NCBI GenBank assembly: GCA_007922225.1
Contig: ML679960.1
Span: 6,860,844 to 6,924,843 of the forward strand
Reading direction: 5' to 3'
DNA from: Emydura subglobosa
Taxonomy: Eukaryota; Chordata; Testudines; Chelidae
DNA length: 64,000 nt
The notes beneath the pieces were generated by a model that worked only from the letters and a program-made list of their open reading frames with translations, had not been told where the DNA came from and ran no database searches. Of the stretch, positions 37,515 to 51,235 are shown in pieces (the stretch's first letter is position 1; every line of letters begins with the position of its first letter). Position numbers and translations under genes: made by a program.

Positions 37515-40500
37515 AGTCATGTTCTGGGGAATCCCTGTCCCTCTGGTTGGAGAGTTTAAAACAGGTATGTTTGGAGCGCCTACCAAGAACACACTGCTGA
37601 GCCAGCATTAAGGAGCTGAGAATGGGTATGCCTGACACTTATCAGAAACTCCCCTTTCCTGCTCCACAGTGCTGGAAACACCCACTGATGCGAATAGAGC
37701 AGTTCACACATCTCAGAGCTATTGTTTCAGGCTGTCTTCAACTCCACTGGATATCCTTTCATCTGAAAACATCTCCTGGAGGGGGGCCCCTTCACACACC
37801 TCTGAGCCTGCAACTTTGAAGCTTGAAATTCTCCCTGGGCAGAAATCTGAGAAATCTGACCTGTAAACTTCTGGAAAAAATCTGCCTCTGTCAACATTGG
37901 GTGGTAGTGGTTTTTATTATTATTGATCAGTGTAATCCGAGTACAGCAGAATACTCAGAAGCCACTGAAATTAAACTCATTTTGGTAAGAAAATAAATTA
38001 CACATGAAAATGTTCACTGGGAGGGAATGGGTAATTAATTAGGGATTCAAATGTAGATATTAATAGGAGAAGAAGGGGTGTGTACACTTACTGAGAGTCA
38101 GGTTGTGAACCTTTTTGTGATGAATAGTTACTTGAATAGTCTCATTGACTTCAGTGTCACCAGAGAAGTAAGGGGTTCAAAATCCAGCTTTGAATGAAAC
38201 AACATGGTCCACATATGGAAGATGCAGTTTATGGGTATCCATTTGTCTGTATTGATATCTTCATTTTTTGTTCCTTAGATAAGTGATTAACGTCTTCATA
38301 AAGCTAGCTACATCAACTTAAAACCTGAACTTCCATCATCTTCCCCTCTTTTCAATGTAAGAAATAAAGTTGTTCAAAAACCCCAGAAATTGAAATTCAC
38401 TATAATACCTGCTATTTCTTAATCAAATTCAACAACTAAAAAGAACCAAAACATCAGATGGCCTAATGATAACCAATGTTGAAGTGCGACAGGGCCAGGA
38501 TCATGTTCATTTTAAAATTACTAATATAACAGATCACAAAAAATCACAAGCATTAAAATCCTACTGGATTAAATGCAGGTTAGAGGCATGAGAGGAAATG
38601 TAGTATGAAAGTATTTTTCCCCCTTACATCTATGGGGTAGGTGTTAGTGGTACAACAGGTGGTTAGGACATGATGTAACTCACTCTAGAGCCAATGGAAA
38701 GACTCCCATTGAAGTTGGCAGTTCCATCTCCTTAATGCACTTAATTTCACTTCAAGGGACCACATTTAAACCTTGTTTTTAGGCCAGGGGTCCACCACAC
38801 AGATTCATAATACTAATAGTCTCAGCTAAAGAAAAGTCTAGGACTGTGAGAGCAGACAGCTTACACTTTTTGATTAAGATGCACAGGAAGAACTGCGGGA
38901 AGATGGTGTGGGTGAAAACAAATCTCACTTAGAATGAGACTATAACATGTGTCAAGTTTTCTAAATAATGTGCATTTTATTGGCTTAATTATATACTATG
39001 TAAATGGATTTATATGGAAAATGCTGACATCTTTAATTATAGTGGCTCTTGCCATGTCTGTCAAATACCAAATACACATGTGATGCTATAAAAATAATCA
39101 TCAAACCTAATACTTTTAAAGATTCTCCACTGCTTTGAATCTTGTTAACCACGACTTGTTAACCACTACTAATTAATAAGAGTATTGAAACGCTTATTCA
39201 CAGTATATTTATTGTGCCTGTTGGCTGATGTCAATTTCAAAATCTGTGAGTTTTCAGATCTAAATGATTTTTTTTAGACATTTTATCAGTCAAGAAAAAT
39301 GTAATGATACTATATTAGTATTAAGTTTCTTGCCTACCACACTTACAGTTTTCATGCTGTGAAAACACTTTCTATATCATTTCTATATACTGTTACCAAT
39401 CAATTCTAGGACATTCAGGAAGGCATAAATAAACTAGAAATCTTTCTTTGAATTTTGTTTGTGTGAAGTATTTGGAAACTTAAGAGCTCTTGTAATCAGA
39501 AAAGTGACCCTTTTGGGCTTCATATTTGGTATTTCAATGATTTTTGTATCTTTTTTTTTTTTCAGACTTTAAATCAAACTTTTTTTCCTCCTAAGTATTG
39601 GCACTGAAAACTCAGCCTGGGATCTGCAACTCAAGTTATGATCTTTCAGTTTCTTACCTCATCATCAGTCATAACAGTTCTGCAATCAGTACCTGGCTGA
39701 CAATTTTGTTAATAGTATAGGAGGCAGAATATAATCCAGTTCACTCTCCCATGGCTGTATTGGTTCTGCGGTACTCAAAATAGAAAAAACACTTAACAGC
39801 AGTCACTGGAAGCTTTGCTGTAGAATAGAGTGCAGCTCTAAACTGCCCACTCAATAAAGTAAGAAGATAATAGTGAAGACAGACAAGGTTAAGAAATCTT
39901 CAGTAAGAAGGTGTATATTTATGTGGTCAGTCATGTGGTCTGGACATATTTTTGTATTTATTTATTTAGCGTTTGCATATTCGCTAAACCAAGCAATAGC
40001 AGTCTCATTGGCCAAGAGGAGTTCTAGGAGTACAATGCTGAATTTGGTTAGCAGGCACTCCTCAACCATGGGTATCATTGTTTGATCTGCACTGCATCTG
40101 CAACTTAGATTATCTCAGAGACCCCAAAGATGCTGGCTGGCTGCACAGAGACCTTGCCCAGTCTGGGATCATTTAAGAAGGATCCACTGAACATGTGACA
40201 GTTCAAAGCTGGGCGGGCAAGCAACAGGGTCTGAGACGAGGAACTTATTGGTGGTTGGTGTCAAGCATCGGTCTTCCCACTGCAGGGACTCCGCTGTCAC
40301 CTCCTGGTGTGGCAGCCTCGACCCAAGTGGGTGTTGTGATGAAAGACATGTAGCTGGTGGGCTAAAAAGGTCATTGAACAAGGGCAAGGTTGGGCTGGCA
40401 CATACTTTCTCAAGCAGCTTTCTAGAGTGCTAAGCTATCTGTGACAACCCATGTTTAAAGTGATTAATGAGACATGCTGTTCTTTCAGTTAAACAGGAAA

Positions 40501-41454
40501 GAAATAATTTTATTTCATCTTACTTTTCAGCTGCCAGGAGGTGAAGATCGTGTAGAGGTAAATTGGCTTTCCTGTCTAAATAACAAAAGCTGAATACAAT
40601 ATTCATCTTACTCTCATTAACATTTTTCCGCACATCTTTTCTTACCACTCCGTTTCTTGTGCTTACTAAATAAAAGATATTATGAAGCAGACATGAAAAT
40701 GTGCTCCTCTGCAATGAACTGCTGGCAAACATCCATGTCAATCACTCTGTATATGCTAATGTGATTGCAGTGAAATAAAAAAGTACACTCATGAAATTAC
40801 AGTGAATGGACATTGTTCTAGTGCCAGACAGGTGCTTTAAAAAATATTAGGATTCAAGTTAATATCTACATGCATTACTTCCCCTTTAAATGTAACAGAT
40901 TACATGAATGAATTTCATGCTGAGAATACCAGGCATTAGTAGCATCCATGTACTATAATTCACAATCAGTACCATTTTATAAGTGTTTCTATTTAGGAAA
41001 TAACATCATATTCACCGAGGGGGGGGAATAGGAGGCAATATGCACACAATATATCCAGAGGAACGATACTGCCTGCACAGAATTTGAGAGCCATGTTGTG
41101 CCACTTTGTGCAATTTATATAAAAATGTCAAATAAAATGGGTGCATGGGCAGAACAGACACCCTATCAAACCCTGTTTAAAGCCCTTGGGAGTTTTTGAG
41201 TGCACTTGTATAGAAGTGTAATACTTGTGCCAATAGTGGCAAAGAGTCTTGAAGTGAGTTATAGAAGACATAGTTTGTACCCTCTGTTTAAATGAAAATC
41301 TTAAGTTTTAAAGTAGGATTCCAGTTACTATCATCTTTGTATTTGTGCTGGGGAACCACCTAAAGTCCTTAACCAGGACTTGGACCCATTGGTCACTGGT
41401 GTAGTGGGGCAAGATCTCAGTGGGACTGTGTATCAGAACATTTGCCACATAGAC
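37515..41454. other. Intergenic, no gene recognised
   Basis: AT-rich single-copy-looking DNA. A moderately GC-rich patch at about 40100-40400 may be an old repeat, but I could not place it in a family. No frame above 80 codons resembles a protein. Confidence 0.55.
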
Positions 41455-41558
41455 GATGCCATTTTGTTCTGAAAATGGCATCCTTCACATAATGTGATCA
41501 TACATCCACCATGTGTCAGTTCACACCTCATGAAGGATGCCATTTTAGAGCAAAATGG
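41455..41558. repeat. Nested hairpin repeat
   Basis: The block ccattttgttctgaaaatggcatccttca (41459-41487) pairs with the reverse complement of 41531-41558. The left arm is itself a hairpin, gatgccatttt...aaaatggcatc (41455-41482). The structure lies just outside the LTR-like block to its right. Confidence 0.75.
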
Positions 41559-41559
41559 T

Positions 41560-42500
41560 TTCCTCATCATTATACTTATGAAATAAACAGCAGGATCTTA
41601 TTCAGGGGACAAGGTAGTATGACATGTTTATTATAAATACAAAAAAAATTTGAAAAAGCAATTGCCTAAAACACACTTACGCGCACACACACACACATAC
41701 GCATATAGTTCTGCAGGAGGGATATAATTACCAGCCTCTGTGTTGCTCAAGCTGAATCACTGGCTAGGTGACTCAGACACGAGGATGGAGCGAGACTTTG
41801 TTAGTCGTGACACGATGCTCCTTGGGGTTTGCAGAACGAGCCCAAAGTCCACGTTTCTTCTTCCCATTTTTATACTTATCCATCCCCATTCAGGTCTATG
41901 GATTTTGTCATGTCAGATAGTCTCCTTGTTGTTTGATGTAATCGTCAATGACGTTTGATATCACAAGGGTGAAAGCTTTCCCATTATTCTTTCATTACTG
42001 TTTCACACTTTGTCTTGTTCCTGTCCTTGGGTGTTAACTCCCCTGTTTTCCGGGGTTATCTTGATCTTCGGCTATCTGGGCTGTAAAAGTTCTTTAAACA
42101 AAAGCATCTTCTCTCCCTCCTGTCCTTGGAGGCTGAAAACCATTATCTCAGCAATTACTTCCTCGTTGTCTTATTTCAGCAGACTCAAACTGCATTCACT
42201 CCTCATTCATACTTACTAAAAATCATTACATTCTTATCCCATTACATTGGTACATTATCTTATACTTACTTACTAACATAATAAAATCCTTATACCTACA
42301 CCAATTCTATTAATACCAATTTTACTAAAAAGAAATAAAAGAAATCTTATTTGCTCTCTCATTGCCCCATGATTTACACATCAACCACATTCCTGATACG
42401 CATTGGGCACTTTACTTCACTTGTAAATTATCCCAATTAGTTTCCAGGATGTTCCCAAACATTCATATGTTGATCTTCACAAACAGGGCCCCAATGTGTC
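41560..42500 (-). mobile_element. Possible solo LTR (minus strand)
   Basis: On the minus strand a TATA box TATAAAAA (41867-41874 on +) is followed, about 240 nt downstream, by AATAAA (TTTATT at 41627-41632 on +). Before the TATA box lies a U3-like stretch of several hundred bases. The promoter-then-poly(A) spacing fits an LTR, but terminal TG...CA and a target duplication were not defined, and the left-hand limits are uncertain. Confidence 0.4.
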
Positions 42501-45500
42501 AAAAATGTTAAATCACAAAATGTTCAGGCAGGATTTTCTCACTCAAATGTTCAAGTAGTCAATGATCATAGTGGAGGCTGGGGTGGCATGAACAAACAAT
42601 CAATGTGTTCGGAACATTCCTATCTATAATGCCTAGATTTATTCTTTCTCAGTGTGAGGATTAACCCTTAAGCTTCAAATACGTATCCATGGTCTGAGCT
42701 TGCTCTGGTTCAGGCCTACATCATAGTGCTGGGGCCTGCAATCACCTTGCACATACAGTTCATGTGAGCTCACACTGGCAAGGGAATTCTGTAGATACCC
42801 ATTTAAAACTACACCACTGCCATTTTTCTAGGCAATGTACAAACATGGAAGTAGAAAAGGTCCTTGCCCTTGTAAGCTTTCAGTTATCCTCTAGGTAATC
42901 ACAAAATCAAAACACACAATACATTTCCTATAATGCATCATTTTAAATAAACTTGTAAAGTTAATTGCAGGGTCTATTTAAAAATAAAAAGTATGCCACA
43001 AGTTAAAGAATTAAACTCCTCCGATCAATGCTCCCTCCCACTTTCCAGTCCTAATAGTTGCTCCCTGGAAACTGTGGTTGGCCAGTCCTCCTTACCCACT
43101 TTTAATGAAGCACACTGTGAGACAGCAGCTATAGGGCTGAAGCAAAGTTCAGTGAAGTCAACAGGAATCTTTCCATCAACTTCAAGGGACATTGGATTTC
43201 AATATGTGCTTGGGCCAGTACAGTTTACCCATTATTCACTGACTTCTATTTCTTTTCAACAGTTTTCTTGGGTTTTTTTCATCTGCTACTAAAATGCAGC
43301 CACTGAACTTAGATATTAGTTGAGTGAAGACTGTGACCAGTGTTGCTTCAGGACCTGCCTGAGCAGCTTGAAAATTCCTGTGCCAGATAGATCCTTGATT
43401 CTCTATTGGAATAGGATTGCCTGAGTGCATTCTTGCCCATTCTTATGGAAACACTGATACCAAAGTTAAGACTGAGTTGAATTTTGAACTTAAAGCAGGG
43501 ATTCAACCACTTTGTTATGTATGGAAAAAACAGTATTTCTTTCCCGAAATTACAGCAGTTACTCTTGGAACACAGAATTAATTTTCTGAGAATTTACTTG
43601 TAAATTGGTTAATTTTTATTCAAACTAATTAACTTTTTAATGGATCCTTTAAGAAATTTAGCACCCTGTGTCAGACTATTTTTGTCCTCCTGAATGATCT
43701 TCATGGAATAACGCATTCTTCCACCTTCCAATATAATTAAAAGTAATTGATTATCATGCATAGGCTACATTTTGAGAATTTCTTTCAGGATTAATGGTCA
43801 TATTTGCTGCTGTTTGAGAATAATAGTCTACTATGGAGAATTCCACAAAGAACTGCCTCAGGCAAAATGGCTCTCATCTCTTACTATTCTCAATGGGAGT
43901 GAAGCTACGGATGCCATTAGTAAAGTTGTCCTCTTTCATATTAGATATGCCTACAAGTCAGAGTTTGAGCACCTTAATTGTACATTTCTACACCATATCT
44001 TAGATTTTATTTAAATTTAACTTTAATCTAATGTAATACTTGATTTTGGGACGGTTACAATATGTGAATGTGATTTACCCCTAAGTGACTTGTATATGTT
44101 CTCTTAACCATTACTTAACCATTACTTTAATGTGGTTTTTATGTGAGCATATAAAGTAGGTTCAGATCATCTCACAAGAATCATGTCTTCCTTTCAGTTA
44201 GCTGAACTGATAGGGAGAGAAGACTCCCTAGAGAAGCCTTTACTTTTACATAATCAGTTAATTGCTTTGATGATAATGTTGGTTGTTTTGACACATACTG
44301 TACAAAATATATTCAAAAAGGAAGAGTCGTATAATTAGCTCATTGATATCACTGTTCTCTGTTCTTTAACATTTAAAAATATAAAACGAGAGAGAGAAGT
44401 TTTTAAAAAATTAGATGATTTACTTTTTTTTTTAATGGGGACCAGAGAGAAGTAATTAATTAATTTGTTCACTGTATCTTTCAAAAACACAAAAACAATT
44501 ATAAAAAGTGAGGATAAGAGTTTTTAGGACAATTACTACACTAACTTATTTTATTCCCTTGGTCTTTATATTGAAAAAGCATGAAAGAGAAATTAGAGCT
44601 AAGATCAGTTTTATGTATGTAAATTCAAGGCTGATGAAAGATGACAGGCTGATAGCCCTAATAACTGAAGTTCTGTGCATGAGAGCCAGTCAGAAAATGG
44701 GAAATTCTCCCCTCCCCCTCCCTTTGTAAAAAAATCAAAATCTGAAAACTGAAAGTTTTCTATTTGGAAATACCACACAGTGTCTCATAAGAGTTTTACT
44801 TCAGGTGTCTCATGCCTCCTACCTCCTGCCTGGATGGGTTCTCTGTTTGGGTTATATCTCCTAAAGTGCATCACAATCTCCTTGTTGCTGAGCCATTACA
44901 GAGCATCATGGGAGATGTAGTTTAACCAGGGAAGCTGGCTCATGCAGACGAATGGAGGTATGAGGCACTTGAACTATAACTCCCATTACTCACCATGGCA
45001 GCATTTCTGAACCAATATTTTCAGTGTTCAGGTGTTTCATTTGTGATTATAGACTTTTTGCCAAAAAAAAAGAAAGTTTAATAAAAAGCACACTTTTCTG
45101 TCAATACAGCTTTGAAAGAAAATTTGATCATCCCTTCTTTGTACATCCACATAAAAACAGCAACCAGCCTTTGAGATGTGAAGTTAGTGTCTTGTGACAA
45201 TGATAAAGCAATAATCAATTTCTTCTAACACTGAACAAAGAATACTGCTAGAGTAAAGTAACCACTACCTTCTAAAGCTACCCTGTGTCTTTGACCTTAG
45301 ATCTTCAACCTAGGATCTTCCCTTGCCTCTTCCTGCCTGCTACCGATTATATTTCAAGAAAAAGTACACATCCTCACATCTTTTCCCTTTTTTATTCCTG
45401 TATAAATAATCTTTAACAAGATGTAACATTTGGTGATAAATTATAGATCAAAATGAATTATAGATGCAAATTTAACCATTCATCCAGATCTAGTTTAGTC

Positions 45501-47819
45501 ATGTTTTGGCTTTGAGTGGTGTTTTGTCCAGTTGATTCATTTTGGGATTCTCAAATCCCCAAGATGTACATTCCTATTCACTAAATTTAAAAATATTCTT
45601 GGCAATATTAGCTCCCTTTATTAAGACTGTAATGAGCTTACACAGCAATTATACTAGATATGGAACCAGAAGACGATACCATTTTTCTTTAGTACTGAAC
45701 ATCTCAATCAGCCTGAACTACACATGACCTGAGTGTGCTTCTATATCCAGTGGCAGCAGCTAGTTTTGTCCACTGATTTCCCTTATCCAATTTGATCAGA
45801 ACTAGTTATTTTGGCTTAACATTGAGGAAACTTCAGGTTACATTACTCGGTTAAATAAGAAAAACTGATCCCTCTTAAAGTTGATGTCCCTCCACCTCAC
45901 ACACAAAGCTGGTTCAATTACAATGAAGATGATCCTCTAAGATTGGCACCATTGTTCTGATCTGTCATCCATCTTAGCTGTTTATAGTAGTTTCTGCTTA
46001 TTGACTTTATAGCCCACTAGAGCAAATACTGGGTCTTCACACTGTAGAATTGTCTTAACGGGAGCTCTCAACCTAGCCATTTTGTTGTGGGTGATGGGAA
46101 CTGGAAGTAATATGCACAAAAATAAATTGTGTCTCAAAAGTTTGGAATTCAGGAGTGGCAAACTAGGGGCCTCTCATCAATTATTATTTCTTCTAGAATG
46201 TCAAAATGAAGCAGATGGGGACAGGTTCTCACCTAGTATGTTTGGCATTATTGACTTCAATAGAGCTACAAAGATTTGTACAAACTGAGAAACTGGCCCA
46301 TGTTTTACCTTTGTGTGACCTGTTGACTTGTGCATCTACTAAAGTAGAATGTCTACAGCTCCAAAAAGATAGTCAAGAGCTACCAAATAGGTATGTCCTT
46401 TTATTTATCGAGGTCTAAAATTAATATTTCCAAGGCCAGCTGCATAATTTTGTATGCCAAGTTCTCTGGGTCATTCTGGTCATTCTGCAAGACTGACAAG
46501 ATTTCAGCTTGTGTTTTAGATCTTTAGCATATAATGAGCTACCACGCTAGCATTTAGCTTCACTGTCAGCATTTTGAGACCCTGATGTCTCTCATGCACT
46601 CTTTTCAATATGTCCTCCTGCAAGGACTGGAGGACTATAATACCATTTCCATAGGTAATCAAGACCCCTTAATTCCTAGGGTTGAGCTTCCATTTTCCTG
46701 GCAATCACACATTATAGATCAATGCTTCTTTTCCTAATCATGTAGTTGCTGGGAGATCCCAGGGACTCTCTACCTACCACATTAGGGATTATGGGACCTA
46801 TCGCCTATACACTCAAAATAACAGCCACTGCATCAGCAGCAGGAGGGATACTTTTGCAGCCAAAAAGCAATCACTGATATCTGAAATGTTTTAAAGGAAA
46901 TAGTACCATGCCAGAAGTCTTCTATGTGACACTTAAGATGAATATCAGAATTGCCCACATGATTGCATAGCTGTACTCCTACATTCATAATGGTGGTTTT
47001 TAAAGCACATTTTCTATGCTCAGTCACATAACTGTACAACACGTCATTATGAAGGAAATAGTTCTCTCTTTAGTTTCAGTACCTAATATCTAACAAATTT
47101 GGCAAGGAAAAATAAGAACGACCCTAGAATCGGTGTCAGGCATAGTTTCCTTTTCAACAAACAGTGTATTTGAACACGTGCTCAGACCAAGGACTTCATG
47201 TCAATTACTGCTAATGAAGTGTCATTGGCTAATATCCAAAACTCCCCCAGAGAAAACACTACCTGGAAACAAACAGTTCTGGCTCTTTCCATTTGTGACA
47301 AGACAAAAACTTTCCAAGATAATTTGATCTCCAACGTTTTAGAGAAATGAAATATTCACATTTTTATAATGTAGTTTTTCATAAGCCTGAAGGTAAGTTT
47401 TGGCTCCTCTGAAAATAAATAAAACACATTTCAGGCTCTTAATGCTTCCTTAAATGTTTCTCTTTGCTATTATTGATTCCTTGGTGCATAAACAAAATTT
47501 CCCTGCATGGCATTTCAGATAATGTAACAAGACAAGAAGTAGTCTATATAGAATAATCTTCAGAAGCAGAACGTGTCAGAATTTAACTCCAATTTTAACA
47601 TGTAGACAGATAAATCAACTGTGTGTTATCTTTGGGGAAAATGAACACCAATATATTAATAAATTATCAATCGAAAATGCTTCTTAAATGATCATGTTAG
47701 TCTCTGTGCAGAATTGTTCTAATGGGGCTTTCAGCCCTTTTCTTTGGGAGACTATATTGCAGCTTAATCAGTCTGACTGTCTTCCAGGTATTGGATGAAA
47801 TCCTATCTCTACTGAAGTC
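42501..47819. other. Intergenic, no gene recognised
   Basis: AT-rich. A degenerate fold-back around 44905-44990 joins catcatgggagatgtagttt with aactataactcccattactc. A short palindromic motif of the gaagtcaa / ttgacttc type lies near 43150-43190. No frame here looks coding. Confidence 0.55.
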
Positions 47820-48090
47820 AATGGTTAGACATACCCAAACTACCTTTAGTCTAGCTAGCTAGCTTGGGTACTAGATTACGGGCACTGCAACAATGGCAAA
47901 TTTCACTGTGCACTCACCCTGTGGCTAATTACCAGTGATCTAGGCAGGGCTATGCAGCCAACACCAAAGTGTGCACTGCAAAAGCTTCACTCTTCCAGGA
48001 CCCAAGCTAGCTAGCGAGATTAAAGCTAGCTTTGGTACACCTACCCAAGCACAATCATATCCTATTATTGCAATATAGACATACCCTTAG
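47820..48090. mobile_element. MITE-like fold-back with tagctagctagctt arms
   Basis: The arms 47844-47868 (ctttagtctagctagctagc then ttggg) and 48001-48025 (its near reverse complement) flank about 130 nt. The outer sequence on the right reads atagacatacccttag, resembling the ends of the element at 63081-63364. The limits are approximate. Confidence 0.55.
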
Positions 48091-48699
48091 TGCCAGATAC
48101 AATGGTCACTGAAGTCAATGAGTGGGAGACTGTTGACTTCACCACTCTGACTCACTTATTTCCTTTCAAACAAGGACGTCTTCACTTTAAAATATACTTA
48201 ATTTATCACTTTCAGGAATAACTCTGGAATTCTTACCTTGGCTTTCATTACCACTAGCTGACTAGGTGGGAGGTGTCACTCAGTCACTAAACCACTCTGA
48301 CTACAGAAGCTTTTTGCAAGGTATAAGTATTTGCAGTCATTATTAATTCAGATGTGAATTTAGTTTTGATTAGAAGAAAAAATCATCTGGAGGCAGAATC
48401 TAAAGCATTAGTTTTAAAAGAGTTCCTCTAACCAACAGTACATCTATACTACAAGGAATTTGTCAAATTCTATTCTTCTCTACTGTGTACTAGAAGGGCT
48501 TAATAAAAGGCTAAAGAACATAGGGTTAGTGTCTGCTTTTATCTGCTCAGTGAGAATACAATTTTCCTATAACAATTCAGCCAATCCTTCTTAGCAATTG
48601 TTACACCATTGTACTACGCAGATGAGTAACCAAAAAAAAAGAAAAAAGCCATATAAATTGCACTGGTTGTGTAAAAATGAAAACTCTTCAGTTCAAAAA

Positions 48700-49524
48700 T
48701 TTTGGTATAGCCACTGTAGTTATACAATTTAATAATAATAAAACTTAACACTTCCTTGGCACATTTCATCTTCAAAGTACTTATTCAATTTGTTTTCAAA
48801 GCCTTCTTTTAAATCTCCTAAAAGAAGTAAAGGCAGAGGAAATTACAAAGTTAAAACAAGAAGGGAGGGGGGGAACCAAACAGCTCAGATTCAAAGCATT
48901 ATTTAGTTCTAGAGGAAAAGAATACATCAACTATAAGTGCCTCAATAGCAAGCTGAAATTTTAACAAAAGTCTCCCTTTTTCTTTCCTTCTGTGAGGGCA
49001 AGGATAGGAATAGAAATTCTGTTAATAAAGATCAAGCCAGTAGAAACATTTACAAAATATGATCCTCTACGGAACTGCAAAGATGAAAAAAAGAATGCCA
49101 GGGTTCACGGTTCTCCATAGCATAGCCCTGGGGGGCTGCAAGCAGGTTTCAGGGGGTCCCCCAAGCAGGGCCAGTATTAGACTCACTGGGGCACAAGGCA
49201 GAACGCTGAAGCCCGAGCCTCGTGGTGCTGGTGGAGGAGCTGGGGCTGGGATTGTGCAGGTCAGACATGACGTCAATGAAAACAAACTACTGAGTCAGGA
49301 TGAACATTGATCACGACATCAGCATTTGCTTGTCACAGATACCCCCACGTCTTGACAGAATTGTTGATCAGCACTAGCAACAAGTTTCACATTCACTAGG
49401 TAAAACAGTAATAATATTGGTTTTTATTTTTTTCCCTATATTATCTTTTTCTTTCTTTATATGTGTGTGTGTGTTTAACTGTATAACTATCAATTTAATA
49501 CAGCTTTTAATCTCTATTTTACTG
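48700..49524. other. Degraded repeats, no gene recognised
   Basis: A MIR/L2-like tail lies at about 48730-48800 (aataataataaaacttaacac, then a form of tcttcaaagtactta). A GC-rich patch at 49095-49270 (ggtcccccaagcagggccag) resembles the interior of the hAT-like MITE at 33372. A (GT)n tract lies at about 49461-49476. Confidence 0.45.
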
Positions 49525-50665
49525 GCAGCAACAGCAGCAAAGTTACATGGAGACACCGCCGCCCCGGGCACTGGCATTAGCTTGACCTCAGCCTGATCCA
49601 TTACAGAAACATTTGTGATGTACTGCGTTCCCGATCAATGCATAGTGCTGATTGTGACACTGACCATGCCGTTGTCAGGGCCAATCTCCAATTACATCTT
49701 AAAAAAATCCATCATGCAAATTCAAAAGGCAAGCGTCGCCTCAGCATCACTAACATCAAGGACTCTGACACTTGTGCAAAGTGTCAATGTGCACTTGAGC
49801 GTGTTTCTGAAAATGATCGACTTGATTCCCTTGATTCTGACACCATGTGGGATAATTTTAAGACTAAGACACTAGGCTGTCTTTGGAACAACAAGGAAAA
49901 AAACAACCTGATTGGTTTGCAGCATCTAAACATCTGCTGCTCCCACTCATAGAAAAGAAAACGCAAACTTGCCTAACTTTACTTTGACAATTAACTCATC
50001 CAGAACTCTTAAGTTCAAAGAGGCTAAGGCTACTGTCCAGAAAGCCACTAGAGAATGTGCCCAGAAGTACTGGCAAGACCTGTGCAAGAAGACTCAGACC
50101 TGCTTTGAAAGGGGAGACCTTCATGGTACCTATGATGGAACCAAAGAGGCACTTGATCCAATTTGTAATAGACTGCAAACCTGAAAGAGAAAGATGGTAC
50201 CATCCTGACTGATAGGCTAGAACAACTTGACAGATGGACTGAGCATTACAAAAGATGCTACACGAAGGTTGCCATTATCTGTGATATTGCCTTAGCTGCC
50301 ATTCCCCAGCTTCCAATGGTGCAGGAGTTGGACCAAGTACCAATTCTCGAAGATGTAGAGAAAGCTATCAAAGAGAGTGCACCTGGGAAAGCAGCAGGCA
50401 ATGATCAGATACCTCCAGAACTCCTAAAGGCAGAAGGGACAAAGCTTGCAAGCAACATCCACGCACTTCTCTGCCTGCTGGAAAGAAAGCCACGTACCCC
50501 AGGATCTGAAAGATGCAAACATAATTACTTTATACAAAAATAAAGGAGACAGAGCATAGTGCAACAACTACTCAGGGGTAACTCTGCTCAGTATGGTCAG
50601 CAAGCTACTTGCAAGGGTCCTGCTGGAATGACTCCAAGTCCTTGCTGAGAGTTTATCCTGAGAGC
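49525..50665 (+). mobile_element. Non-LTR retrotransposon, 5' fragment (endonuclease end and start of RT)
   Basis: 49530-49660 encodes, with stops, TWRHRRPGHWH, then RNICDVLRSRS and SADCDTDHAVVRANLQL. This is the C-terminal end of an apurinic-type endonuclease (the catalytic SDH-like segment appears as TDH). Further on, 50316-50440 reads DVEKAIKESAPGKAAGNDQIP then PPELLKAEG, the start of the reverse transcriptase. The fragment ends VYPES at 50651-50665, exactly where the family continues Q(C)GFR. Stops and frameshifts are frequent. The RT family is recognised but the clade is not certain. Confidence 0.8.
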
Positions 50666-51235
50666 TGGGTATCATAGGCCTGGAAAGGATCAGCCTTTCC
50701 AAACAGCCAAGCGTGGCCCCACCCACACTCCACCCTGAGGTCCCGCTCCCTCTTGCTGCATCGTGCTCTTCCCCCATGGCCCCAGTCCAGGCAGGCAGGC
50801 ACTGCAGCATCTCTTCCCACCCTTGATCTGCCTCTCCGCTGAAGCAGGTGAGGGCAGGGGTTGATGCTAGGGAAGGCCAGCCATTGGTCTGGGGCCAGCG
50901 CTTGGGGGCTGGGGCCGGAGCCACACCTACACAATACTCTGGCGCCCGGTGCACTCCAGGGCTGGGGCTGCCTGGCTGGTGCTCTGGGGCTGCCCAGTGC
51001 TCGGTTAACCCAGGACTGGGGCAGACTTGGGGAAGGCGGCTGAGACCGGCTGGTGGGCTGGTATTTTGGCTGCCTGGGGCGGGCCAGCTGAGCCAGCTGG
51101 TGTGGGGCTCCTTCAGCCATAGTAGGGGGCTTGGGTCTCTGGTGAGGGAGGAGATAGAAGGGGTGTAGGCTTAGGCGGAAGTGGGGCGGCCATAGGCTAG
51201 CCTCCCTGAATGAGGGCATTCACACCCCATCCATA
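50666..51235. mobile_element. GC-rich insertion splitting the non-LTR retrotransposon
   Basis: 570 nt of GC-rich DNA interrupts the reverse transcriptase reading between VYPES (left) and QFRFREG (right). The insert has long open frames in several phases (up to 188 codons on the minus strand) because of its composition. It looks like a turtle repeat in minus orientation, but I found neither a clear target duplication nor terminal inverted repeats. Confidence 0.65.

Noticed and set aside
42480..42500. tggggccctgtttgtg on the minus strand considered as a retroviral primer binding site
   Set aside because: It lies upstream of the TATA box of the LTR-like block rather than just after an LTR end, and the match to known tRNA-complementary sites is weak.
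50653..51219. 188-codon minus-strand frame rich in Pro, Ser and Ala
   Set aside because: It lies wholly inside the GC-rich insertion that splits the LINE; composition explains the frame.
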